From: Euonymus europaeus
Lineage: Eukaryota > Streptophyta > Magnoliopsida > Celastrales > Celastraceae
Assembly (NCBI GenBank): GCA_963580455.1
Contig: OY756965.1
Span: forward strand, 24,340,902-24,404,901
Reading direction: 5' to 3'
Length of the DNA stretch: 64,000 bases
The position numbers and the translations under genes are program-made. Below are positions 23,825 to 35,308 of the stretch, in pieces (the first letter of the stretch is position 1; every line of letters begins with the position of its first letter). Under the pieces are notes generated by a model. The model saw only the letters and a program-made list of their open reading frames with translations, was not told where the DNA came from and searched no databases.

Positions 23825-25414
23825 ATGAGGTTCTCAGGTTTCTTATTGTCTGCATTCTTCCTCCTCACTTGTATTCTTGTTTCCGGCCTAAACAACAAAG
23901 AGTATGAAGAAGCTGTAATGGCAGTGGAAAAAATCAACAAGTCTGCTTTGCTAACTGTAGAGGTAATTGAGAGTAATTCATCTCTCATGGGAATTTATAT
24001 ATTAATGACTGTTTACTTGTGTCTATTATGGAATTGTGATTTCTTGTCTAATTAACAGCGATTGTCTATGCAACAGAAAAAACCGAAGAGACATGAGTTA
24101 AAAAATTACCCTTACAAAGTTTCTCAAGTTTGGCTTCCAAATGATACGAGGCGTCACAGAGACACTGTTCCGATGCGGCGGAGCACAAATGGTGATCATG
24201 TTATGAGAGCGAATTCTGTGTCTGAATTAGGGAAAAAACAATACCCTTTCTATCGTGAATTACCTGAGCTAGATGTCAACTATGAGGTACTTCTAGTTGC
24301 TTAATTCAATTTTATAAAATTAAGGCTTATTAATTAATTGAGATCACAGTCATATGCATCTTGCGTGCACTGTTTAGTATGCAATCGCTTGGTTTAAGAC
24401 AACAACAAAGGTGTATGGGGCTCAAGCAATTATAAACTTGTGGAAACCATTGGTCTATGGGTTCGACCATAGCACAACTCAAATGTTGATCAAATATGGA
24501 GATAGTGATAGTCTAAACGTCATTGAAGTTGGCTGGCATGTTAGTTTTTCTGTCTCATTCATATTTTCTAATTTTATTTTAGTAAAATTTGTAAGTAATA
24601 GATTACGTTTTTTTCCCCTCTCTCTTTTGGGTGTTAGGCATACCCCTCGCTTTATGGTGATAATAAGGCAAGACTTTTCATTTCATGGACGGTAATATCA
24701 AACTCGATGTTTCATTATTGAGTTTTTATTTATTTATCTTATATGTTATTGAAGCATTCATTGATTTGTTCAAGCTCATGTGTAGAAAGATTCATACGGA
24801 CAGTCCGGATGCTACAATTATTTTTGTGAAGGATTCGTGGATACATCCAATACAATGGACATAGGAAAAGCATTTGATTCGGTATCACAGGCCAGTGGTT
24901 CACAACGCTACATGGACGCTGTTATATTGAAGGTAATTAATAGTTGAAATTGAATACTTAAGTCTAATATTCATTGATTAACACTATATATATATATATA
25001 TATATATATTGTCCCAAAAATTAGGATCCAAGATCGGGAAACTGGAGGTTGATGGTTAATGACATAGAAAAGGGTTTTTGGCCAGCCAACATCTTCGCTA
25101 ACTCTAACTCCGAAGAGACAAATTACGAAGTGGATTGGGGAGGTGTAGTGTACAGAGTACCGATCAACGGACAATATAAGTCGACACAAATGGGGTCTGG
25201 CGAGTTTCCAGAAGAGGGATTTCAAAGGGCGAGTTATTTAAAAAGTTTAAAAGTTGCAGTTTCATCTGACCACCTGAGTTTAGTCGAACCTAGAGACCTT
25301 TCGACATCGGTGACTGATGAACGATGCTATAACATTAGCACTCCCCTTAACCCCTCGGGCTTTGACACCAGTTTCTACTTCGGAGGCCCGGCTACGAATC
25401 TTGAATGCCTTTAA
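23825..25414 (+). CDS. Neprosin-domain protein, copy C, lacking exon 2 and one conserved Glu
   Basis: Six in-frame exons: 23825-23962, 24059-24286, 24378-24539, 24638-24691, 24786-24932, 25025-25414, giving 372 aa. Signal peptide MRFSGFLLSAFFLLTCILVS; neprosin motifs YGAQAIINLWKP, EVGWHAYPSLYGD, LFISWTKDSY, GCYNYFCEGF and a C-terminal SFYFGGPATN. The 29-codon exon 2 (YGDLIDRV..KQPAFD..LLKDHKIR in copy A) is absent: the intron between exons 1 and 3 is only 96 bp and contains no trace of it. Because every intron is phase 0, the frame survives. In the last exon the WGGEV of copy A reads WGGVV. Probably a secreted, possibly non-catalytic paralog or an early pseudogene. Expression cannot be judged. 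Confidence 0.82.
24989..25010. repeat. (TA)n microsatellite in neprosin C last intron
   Basis: About eleven TA units shortly before the acceptor of the last exon. Confidence 0.85.
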
Positions 25415-26814
25415 TTTGATGTCCTCCTAATTATGGCATCCATCTATAATTGAACGGTGATAAATAGCACAGGACTAAATAACTCATGTTGTCCTATTTT
25501 TATTGTAAAATTACAATGAAATATGATATTTCATTTTAAGTGTACAATAAAATATGATATCATAATAAGATATTACAATAAAACATGATATTTCATTATA
25601 ATTATATAATTTACTATCATATTACAATGAAATACGATATTATAATGCAATAGACTATATGGGATGCTTAGGAGAGGGCTATATAACATTTTCCCTATTA
25701 ATTTACTCAATAAAAGTGAAAGCCTTTACCTCAGTGCTCTAATTTTTGTGACAGTTACGTTGCACTTTTGAGTGCATAAATCAATTAAAAAATAATTAAT
25801 CTAATATATTAAATTTAACTTGTGTAAAAATAGAACAGACAAAGATGGATCCACACAAATTGGCAAGACTCTAATTTCTCATGGTGGCCTCGACCTCTAT
25901 GCTGCAAAGGATTTCTTAAGAGTTTCTGGACAGATGGATAGCCTCTGAAACACAGGAAATGATCAAGAAAACTTCTTGTTTGGTAATTTGATTGACGACT
26001 CATAAATGATCAAGTTCTGACGGCCTCCGTTAGATTTGGACTCGAGTAATGAAAACTCATCCCCTATTATTCCTAACATTTGAATTGGAGTAATGAAAAC
26101 CCATCAAGATAGGTAGATAATTGTGTCACGATTGCATATGTATTCCTATGCTTCATGCAATCTAAGGTAACAGGGCAAAAACCTAACACTAGAAATCTTC
26201 TTCCACGCAACATAACATTTGAATGCTGATCGGACATTCAAAAGCAATAAGCACAACCATAAATACTCAAACAAACATTACATAGAAATTAAGAGAGAAC
26301 AAATCTGAATTTACATAACTGACTGTTCTCAAGATCAATAACGACGAACCAACTACCATTCATTGCTGAAAGTGATGCAGCAATTTACCAGAAACTAAAA
26401 AATAATCTTCACTGAAAGGGGAGTATAAGATGACAGTTAAACTGCAAGTTCAATGCTAGAGAGGAGAGACTCGTCGCTCTCCATGCCCTATTCACTTTGT
26501 TTTCTTTCTTTGTGGCTTTATGGATCGGATTATATTGCTGTTTCATCAAAATATATTTCCTCCCTCATGTTCGTCCGGTTTTCTTACGAAAACTCTAACC
26601 AAATCATTCTCCAGCCCAATGGCTTTGTAGGGGACAGGGGACACCATATTGATTCTATCTTCCAGAATGTAGAATTTTCTTAATGTTCAACTGTCGGTCC
26701 AATGATGCTCTTGCTCTTCTAGCTTGACCTATACGTATCTAGTCTGAGATTGTCTCTTCTTGATCTATTGGAGAGTAATCCGACTGTTGTGAAAAGGACT
26801 CACATATCAGACAA
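25415..26814. other. Intergenic region plus kinase 3'UTR side
   Basis: No gene seen. 25490-25650 carries short repeated phrases (ACAATGAAATATGATAT, ACAATAAAACATGATATT, ATATGATATCATAATA), a degenerate AT-rich tandem repeat. The right part (about 26400-26814) is likely 3'UTR of the minus-strand kinase; limits are unknown. Confidence 0.55.
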
Positions 26815-29800
26815 TTACCTGCCTTGTTTCTTACCTGCAATACGGGAAAAAAAAGGAAAAAACAGTATTACATGTGTTGTGCAACAAATTTAAGATAAAA
26901 GTACAAAATGCAAGCTGTCCAACAACTACTCCAGTTGGTAAATTATAATTGCTCTCGATTTTTCCTTTCTTGTACATTGAAAACAATGGTTTGTTTTCCT
27001 CCCTACAAATTTATGTATGCGGTGGTGTGCATTAAAGTGCAAAAAGGCTGTAAGAGTTCAGAGTTAAAGGCTTAATGAGACAAGTTAATAAAAAAAGGCA
27101 GTCTGGCGTGACTCGCAATATATAAAACTTGACGGGGAAGAGAGAGAGAGAAAAATCATAATCACGATGTTATTACCTTTTTGGAACCATGACTTTCTAA
27201 CTGTCTGACGAATGTGACGCTCATGTCTTTCTAAGAGTTCATCAACTCTATGAGATTGAGATAGTAAGGGACCTGAAAATTCAACCTTGTCCCCTTCATC
27301 TTGAAAACTCTGTCAAAAGACTCGGAACAGTAAGACTATCATGTAACTTAATTTTTTTTGATAGGAAAATAAATGAATTCGGCATACACTGATTATCAAT
27401 TTTTATGAGCCTACAAATATATAAGTAGGGATAAAACCAAAAGTACCGATCATTTGCGGAAAAAACTTCAAACCATAATAAGACTGTATAGCAAATTTCA
27501 ACATATTAACAGTATTTGTGGGTTTAATTACTATTGCTACCATTGCAACCCGCAAGAACAATTAATACACCAGTATTCTAACCCCTTTTCACATCAACTG
27601 TGGTGGATCCATAAACTGGTACTAGTTCCTTCCATAAACATTAACCCCTCAACCAGAAATACTCTTTTCAGCAGTTTTCCCAACTATATTAGCTACCACA
27701 AAATAATTATTTATATACGTATTATTGCCACTAAAATAAAGGAGGCACACTAAATTAAGTTAGATTCTTAATATGTTCCCATGTAGAAGTATGCCTGGGG
27801 TTTGCATAATTTTTACTGATAACAACAATAAGAGAAATCACATAATTGATGTCATTCTACATACCTACCAAGCAACTTAAACCTGAAAAGAAATAATCGT
27901 TTCCCCATTTGAAGATTCAGGGCTGGGAAATTTTCAATTTAGAGAACGGAATCTTAAAAGCTGAAAAAGATTGCAAGCCTATGATCATTTTTCTCATTGT
28001 ACTCAACCCATGGTTGAAAAATAATTTACTACCATTCAATGAAACAATGTTTACGAATTACGAACGTACCAAGTAACCTCTTTTTGATGCCATTTCCTCT
28101 TTCTGATATAGTGCCAATGATAGTTCCTGAGAGTGGTATCCATCAGATGCATCAAAGGAGTCTGGACGCTCAAATTGGCTCCACTGCTTAAGGAAAGCAC
28201 GCTTTGTAGCCTCGTAAGAATCACGGTCTCTCGAATCAGTGCGGGACCCATATATAACGTCAGCATTCTCGTGCCTCTTTGAGTCAAAACCATCTTTTCC
28301 ATTTAATGTGGCAGGATCTAATGTGTTACTTATGTGACCTCTAGAAATAGATCTGCTATGGGATCTCACAGATACTTCGTCTTTTCGCCTTCTTGCCCAT
28401 GCAAAGCCACTAGATGTGCAAACTTGTAATGGGCCAGAAAATGGAACATCTCCTTGAGACGCATTTTTAACATGGGTTACCTCTTCCAGTTTATCACAAG
28501 AAGGCTTTCGCACTTCCCTACCTAAGCAGGCATCTCCTTTTGTGATATCTACCTTACGACAGTTAATCTGTTTTGTACCTAGCACCTGACCTGCCACATA
28601 CTGGAAGGTAGAAAGAGCCGGCAGGTAAGAAACAGATTCCATAACATATATAGAGAGAAAGAAAGTCGTGGTGGAAGAGAGAGAGAGAAAGAGACCTCAG
28701 CTGGTGCCAATTTAATAGATCCATAAGATTTTCTTGTTTGCTTTCTTGTTTCAGAGCCACGAACTCTACCACCGATACTTTTCCTAAAAATCCAGAACAA
28801 AATATTATATGTATAGCTTTGGAAAGATAAAATAGCATAATGATTATAGGACATACATTGAGAAAGTGAAAGAAGATCGATGCTTCAGAAGAACAATTGC
28901 ATATCAGCAGACCAATATGTTAACACATTTTAGAACCCATTCCCAGAAATTTCAGATCACAGTCTCATGTTTTAACAGATAAGTTCCCTATTGCCTTCAG
29001 TCCTATTAATCTGTTTTCCCTTAGAATCATTACAACATTCCACTAAATGAGAATAGTTCCACTTTCTCTAGGTAAGAACCAGCTAGTGAATTTCATTGCT
29101 AAGCAATCATCATGCAAAGATCGGGTAATTACTGGTTTCTTCTTTGTCATGAGTTACACGACTCCAGAAACCCGATCAAGGGATTTTAGCTAATTCCAAG
29201 AGCTAAAATGTTATTAATTGAAACCAATCCTGTTACCAGGAGTGTATGAACCAATACTTTTTTTTAGCATAAACAGCTTTATTATACATGGAAATTAAAG
29301 ATTCTCACCTTTTTGCCTCCTCACGGTTTTTGGCGTCAATCTCCTTGCTAGGGGGGTATTTTGGCAAGCTTGAGGGATCACATGCATGAGGCTTTGTCGT
29401 GAAATACTGATTGTAGGTAAACATCATAACATTAGAATAATCCTACTGTTGCAAACCAATAGTTCATAAAATTCTGAAAGCTTTACATGCACGCTATTTA
29501 TTGTAGCACAGGACATGTTACAAGTACCAAGAAGATACAATGCACTTGATCAACATAAAAGGAATCATGAAAACCGCTGACAAAAACTTTTTCATGAATA
29601 AGTATCAGCAAATGTACAAGTTAGATGAACTACGCCTCATTACCAAAATATAAGAACTGCATATATGACTAATAGTGCACAAATGAGCTTGATAGAGAAA
29701 ACCACCTCCATACATCCCATCTAAACCAGAACATCAAAATTGGATGCGGGAAATTCACTACCTCAGATGTAAGAGCAGAGGAAGCACTCCCACGCTTGTA

Positions 29801-32800
29801 CGGCTCCACAGAAAGGAAAGTTTCCACCAAGTTCACAGCAGTTGCTGGAAAATCTTTAAAGGTTTCCCGAAGACAACCAATATAAGGTTGCTGTGGTTTG
29901 AATAGGGTAGCATGAGGAAGTTTGGACCTTTTCCAGTATTCCTCGGGTGGGGAACCACAAAGCTTGAAAATTTTATGTAATTGTTCAACCTGAAGGTAGC
30001 CAAAGATAATATAGAGAAAATTAAATTAGAAAAGAATTCAAAAGAAGCCGTAAATAACATCATACCCTAATTAGTCTAGAACATATGTTAATACTATATA
30101 TACCACATAATAGAAAAAAAACAATGGTATATTATGCTGTTTAACAATGATTAGAAAAGATAATTACATAGTTATAAGAAAGGTGGAGAAAAAGTATGAT
30201 GCAGGACTTGCATGGTGATGTAAATCAAAATATTATTGCCTAAAATTAAATGTTCCCAAGAAAACAATGCATGTAGAGTGTAGACTTCAAACACTTCTTG
30301 AAATTAGATATAGATGGAAGGAATAAGAAAGGAATTAGAGTTTACAGAATTGCTAGAGAATGTAGCCTTACATTGGGAAAAATGGCGTAAGAAAATTCCT
30401 GTGGATACTAGTTAATTTCTCTTTCAGATTATTTAGGAAGGATGAAAACTTTAATGATGGTGTGTTCTTTTTAATTCGGAGTGAACAGGATGATTACATT
30501 GAAGAATATTTTCACGTAAGTGATATTAAGGAATGTCAATCATTATGTTATGATTAAAAAGAACGGGTGCGAACCAACAATCCTTACTGGATGAAGATGG
30601 CTCCAGTATATGCAGATTTCCTAATGTTCTAGGATCACCAGGACAATTATCAATTTCAATCGATAATACGAATGAACTTTGGCTTGTAACAGGTGTTAAG
30701 ATCAATAAATCCCATGTTTATTTGTCAAGATACAACATGATTATGTTCAGGAACTAGCCAACTAGGAGCATATTTTAACATGATCCAGCCAATTGTAATC
30801 TTTTCAAAGCCTGGACTATGGAGACTTTTCTTGTGATAGAAATTCCTTCAATAAAAGGTACTATAAAATCAGTAAAAATCTTTTACACCTTCCATTAACA
30901 TAATATGTGAATTTGTATGGCGAAATAACAAAGATGAACAACTCTAGTAAACTTGTATTTTAATAGAACTGATTACCTCTGTTCTCCCTTCAAGGATCGG
31001 TTTTCCGAGAAGAAGTTCCCCAAACACACAACCAACACTCCAAATATCCACAGATGCTCCATAATCAGTTGATCCCAGCAAAAGTTCAGGAGGACGATAC
31101 CATAAAGTTACAACACGACTGGTTAATGGCTGTCGTTGCCCAGAGGTACAGAAGTTTGCCAATCCAAAGTCAGCTACTTTCAGAATTCCTTCATTATTTA
31201 CCAAAAGATTTGATCCTTTGATATCCCGATGCATTACACCCCGAGAATGACAGTGCTCAATTCCAGCTAAAAACTGCTTCATGTAGCATTTGATCTACAA
31301 AACAAAGTTGATCCTCTACTCGTCAACATGGAAATAGATAAAAAAGGAGAAACTCTCCAAGGCATTCACAAGGCACCACAAGAGAATACTATTTCCATTC
31401 GTTATTTATTGCTCAAGTGCCAAGACACAACTCTGGAAAATCTATGCCAGACTCACACTTACAGGTAATCCCGAGGTGAGTTACAACTATATTTTTAGTT
31501 CTATTTTGAATTCATTGCTACGGAAATTAATCCCAATCGTGTCTTTCCAATAGCGACTCAAAAACATGCCTAACTGAAGTTCTAGAAAGTCAATCCAATA
31601 AGGCAAGCTAACAAACCTGTGAATCGCTGAACTTCACATCAGGGCAAGACAAAAGCCCTGTAATATCATGTTCCATGTACTCAAATACGAGGTATACGCT
31701 GCCTGATAACTGGGATGTTATCAAACCTTCCAGTTTTATGATGTTTGGATGATCAAGCCTGCGAAGAATCATTATCTCTCTCGCCATAAAGCGAACACTC
31801 TCCCGATCATAATTGTCAAATCGAACCTTTTTCAGAGCAACAATTTTCCCAGTTTCAATGTCACGTGCTTTGAACACACTGCTATAGGTACCCTGTCCAA
31901 TCTATGAAAGCAATCAAAAATCAAAGTCCATCATACAGTTGAGAGAAATGGGAAGAAATAAAATAAAAAAGCAGCAGCGCAACAAAACCTATTATTATTA
32001 ATGATAATAATTAGTAATTAACTATCATTTACCGTCTACAAAACCTTTCTTTTTTTGATGAATAATATTGATTAATTATTAGTTGTTTTTAGCATGTGGA
32101 AGGATTCAAACAAACCTTCAGCATGTTTCAAACCCTAAGGAGTGGCTTGCCATTAGGCCAAGAGCCATTTGTTATCTACGTAACTTCCTTAGAAGACTAA
32201 AAAAAATTATTCTTGACAAAATGAACAATAGTAAATTGTTATATTTTCAAGTGAACTACAATATCATCACGAAAACTACCAAACCAAACAAAATGGAAAG
32301 AGAGGGAAAAGACACCAGAACGGAACAGAGACACATTGTCATCCTCATTGAGAATGAGAGTCGATTATACCTTACAGAGTAATGCCTTCCATGCATGACA
32401 TAAAGCCCAAAAAGAGAAAAGTCATTAAACCATAAAATATAATGTTTCAATAAAAACAATAATACCCATTTCGCTTCCTAGCGCCCATTCTTCACTGATT
32501 CCTACTATCCAAGTGCAGAAAGAAAGAAACAACAGGAGGACAAAAACCACAGTCTCAAGTTCACAAATACAAACAATAAAATATACAATTGTCATCAAAT
32601 TGAGTTTTTAAAAAACACAGTAATTCCACACCTTTTCCAATATTTCAAAGGCTTCCGGACGAAGGGGCACCCAACCCTGAATCGCTTCACCAGCGACGGC
32701 GGTAAGCCATTCCGGCCATCCAGCAGCAACTTGCTCTCCAACAATGTACTTGTGCAGGTTCCCCAACCTGAAACTAAATGAATCACCCCGCGAACTCGCC

Positions 32801-32970
32801 CTCCCTGACTCACTCAACTCGCTGTTATAGCCCAAGTCGCAACCCATTTGCTTCTTTCCGAAGCTCCCCTTTTCTTTCTCGCACTCCAGCCCGACACGCC
32901 CAGGAAACCCGCCTGAGTGATCGATTGCTGGGGTCACCGATACCGCCTGTTTCGAGCTAACGCAACCCAT
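26815..32970 (-). CDS. CDK-like Ser/Thr kinase with N-myristoylation start (At1g54610/IBS1 class)
   Basis: Nine exons on the minus strand: 32970-32632, 31901-31617, 31294-30977, 29989-29762, 29406-29309, 28783-28696, 28600-28070, 27309-27177, 26834-26815, giving 679 aa. I chose the start MGCVSSKQ (a myristoylation consensus also found in this family) over an in-frame ATG 26 codons upstream. The family signature NLHKYIVGEQVAAGWPEWL precedes the kinase domain (about residues 110-390). Visible motifs: GQGTYSSVFKAR loop, VALKKVRFD lysine, ESVRFMAREI in the PSTAIRE position, HRDIKGSN, DFGLANFC, LTSRVVTLWYRPPELLLG. The C-terminal tail is Ser/Arg-rich and ends with the conserved HERHIRQTVRKSWFQKGKK block. 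The atypical cyclin-binding helix suggests an unusual cyclin or none. Arabidopsis relatives include IBS1, linked to priming by BABA; function here is inferred. Confidence 0.92.
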
Positions 32971-33395
32971 CAAGAACCACAAAACGAGAGTAGAAAGGGA
33001 GAGACAGAGGAGTCCAGTCGACCCTAACCCGGTGACAGCTTGGACCAAGTCAGTGGGAGGATCCGAGGAGTGTGACAGTTGAAGAATAAAAAAAATAATG
33101 CAGGAGAATGATTTCGGGGTTTATATATGGACTCATTTTCTTAGATTTTTTTTTAAAAAAAAAATCATGCGACAATTGCGGAACATAATTGACCCGAAAT
33201 CATCGCATAAAACTACACAAAAGTCTCAATTTTATATTTTTAAAAGTTTTTATTTTTGGTCTTTGTTTTTCTTTTTTTGACCTTTTCTCTTTCTTTTCAC
33301 ATTCTCCTCTTCTGACATCCTTTTCAACTCTTTGAGTACCCAAATTGGGATGGGTCCACCCAAAATATTTTTGAGTTTTGACAGAAATAGTATAA

Positions 33396-33783
33396 CGGCA
33401 ATTGTAATGGTGTAGAGTTAATGGGTCCATAAAATTAATATGTTTTATTGATATGGCTGTATTGAAAAATGTGTTTTGTTGATGTGGTTGTATTGAGATA
33501 TGTATTTTGGTGATGTGGATGATGATGTGGCTTGACTTTTTGTAATAAAGATGAGACCCAGCCTTGATTTTGGTGTAAATTTAATGGGGACAGTATGAAA
33601 GATAGGAAAGTAGTTAGGTTGGATAATGGTTTTGTATTTGGAGATGTGTTTTGCTGATGTGTCAGTATTAAAATATGTGTTATGCTGATTTGATTGTATT
33701 GAGAGTTGTGTTTTTGTGAGATAGATGTGGAATCCAAAAATAAAATTGTTGGGCCATTAAAAGTGCAACCATTGTGGTTGCCC
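33396..33783. mobile_element. PIF/Harbinger-like MITE, 388 bp, TAA target site
   Basis: Flanked by TAA at 33393-33395 and 33784-33786. Inverted ends: left CGGCAATTGTAATGGTGTAG, right (reverse) GGGCAACCACAATGGTTGCA; the similarity continues into TTAATGGGTCCA / TTAATGGCCCA. The interior holds degenerate ~40-bp units with GATGTGG and TGTATTGAG. The minus open frame 33435-33737 is a by-product. Confidence 0.7.
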
Positions 33784-33786
33784 TAA

Positions 33787-34865
33787 TCTATTCAGTATCA
33801 AACGGTGATAGTTTGGCTGGTCTTCCCATTATGTAATAAGTGAGAAATTTTGTGTTCAAATCTATCGTGCTATCAATTTAAATGAGATTTGTCACTATTA
33901 CGATGACTTGTAGATAGTTAGATCAGTTGACAGTGTTTCACTGTCCCTCTTGGATTTTCTATTAATTGTGGCCGTTGAAGCTGGTTCATTCACAAATCTT
34001 CTCATTATTGGCATCGTTGTTGTTGGGTTTGTCTTTCCCTCTCGATCCAGGAACAGATCAGTTGATGCATCTTCAAATTCGGAATAGATTTGCTATGGAA
34101 TGCTGGTAATTGGGGACGATCGTCGGTTTCCTCCTTGCTATATCTCACTTCAACCGCTGTGGGACGCTGATTATTGGCAACGACCATCACTTTCAATCCA
34201 TCTGAATTTTCTTTTGGTTTGGTTCCGCTTTGATTATTTTTACTTCCAATTATTGATTTGTTTTCAAGTTAGGGTTTGGTAATAATAATGAAGAGGGATT
34301 CTATGGGGTTTTAATGGTAATGATGATGACGTGTTATACAATTCTTTTGAGGGGTATTTGGATCACTATTAACTAATCATGCCTGGGCAGTAATTAAAAG
34401 GCAATGTAATCATTTTTTACCCTTTTTATTTTTGAGATTTGACTCTTTGTGTTTGTGGTCATGATAATGGTGAAAATCACAAAGTTTGGAAGTCAAATTA
34501 ACTATAAAAACAATTGATTAGGGTATTTGCATACAGTAAGTGTGGCAATCCTAAAATCTACGAGTATTGTTTGGAGAGAGACTTCCAGATGCTAAAAGCA
34601 CAACTAAAGATTGAGAACATGTAATATATATGGTTTTAGGAATGGAATCTCACATCGAGAGATGGTGAGATTTCAATCATTTTTGTAAGTGACAATGCTC
34701 AAGCGGATAATATTATTGATGTGAGGGAGTGTGAAAATTATAGAATGTTAAGAATGAAATCACAATAGTATTAATACGAGTGAAAATCACAATCTTTTGA
34801 TGCGGAATTTCATTCGTAACATAAGAAAACATAATGAATTGATTGCCCTTTGTATAGTTTTTTTA
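33787..34865. other. Intergenic, no gene seen
   Basis: No exon or repeat with clear boundaries. Short open frames around 34005-34280 overlap on both strands and show no domain. Confidence 0.55.
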
Positions 34866-35308
34866 CAATAATATATATATATATATATTGAAGAAAAATA
34901 TATCATTGATTAAACAACTAGCGGCGGTGGATCCGCCCGAATACAATCAAGCAACCATAACGATGCCGCTAAAACATCCCAAGTGTAGGGAACATGTGTG
35001 CTAAGAGCGAACCGTGCTATTGTATGAGCCACTACATTCGAACTCCTAGGCCTATAGGAAAAACCTAAGAAATCAAATGCGCCCACCTCCTCCTTAATTT
35101 CTTTGACAGTTCGACTCAACTCATTCCAACCCTCCTCCAAATATTGTAGGCATTGAATAGCTCCGAGTGAGTCACTCACAATATGGACCCTCATATGACC
35201 TGACAGCCTTGCTAATTTGATGCCCTCTTTTATCGCAAAGAGCTCTGCAAGCTGCACAGTAGCAAGGCTGCCAAGAAGAGATATTACATAAATGTATATT
35301 TTATTCAC
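34866..35308 (-). mobile_element. 5'-truncated LINE fragment encoding an RNase H-like domain
   Basis: The minus-strand open frame 35308-34910 encodes 132 aa with RNase H (RVT_3) features: LAELFAIKEGIKLA (catalytic Glu region), HIVSDSLGAIQCL (catalytic Asp) and a C-terminal NVVAHTIARFAL. The N-terminal strand with the first Asp is missing, so it is not functional. After the stop the DNA reads TTTAATCAATGATATA and a TA-rich tail, a LINE-like 3' end different from the TTTATC-A(n) family elsewhere in the window. No interruptions, so the insertion is not very old. Confidence 0.8.

Noticed and set aside
32971..33048. Upstream in-frame ATG of the CDK-like kinase
   Set aside because: It would put 26 hydrophobic residues before MGCVSSKQ; the family starts at the myristoylation motif.
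33435..33737. 100-aa minus-strand frame rich in H, N, T
   Set aside because: Lies wholly inside the TAA-flanked MITE and reflects its internal repeats.
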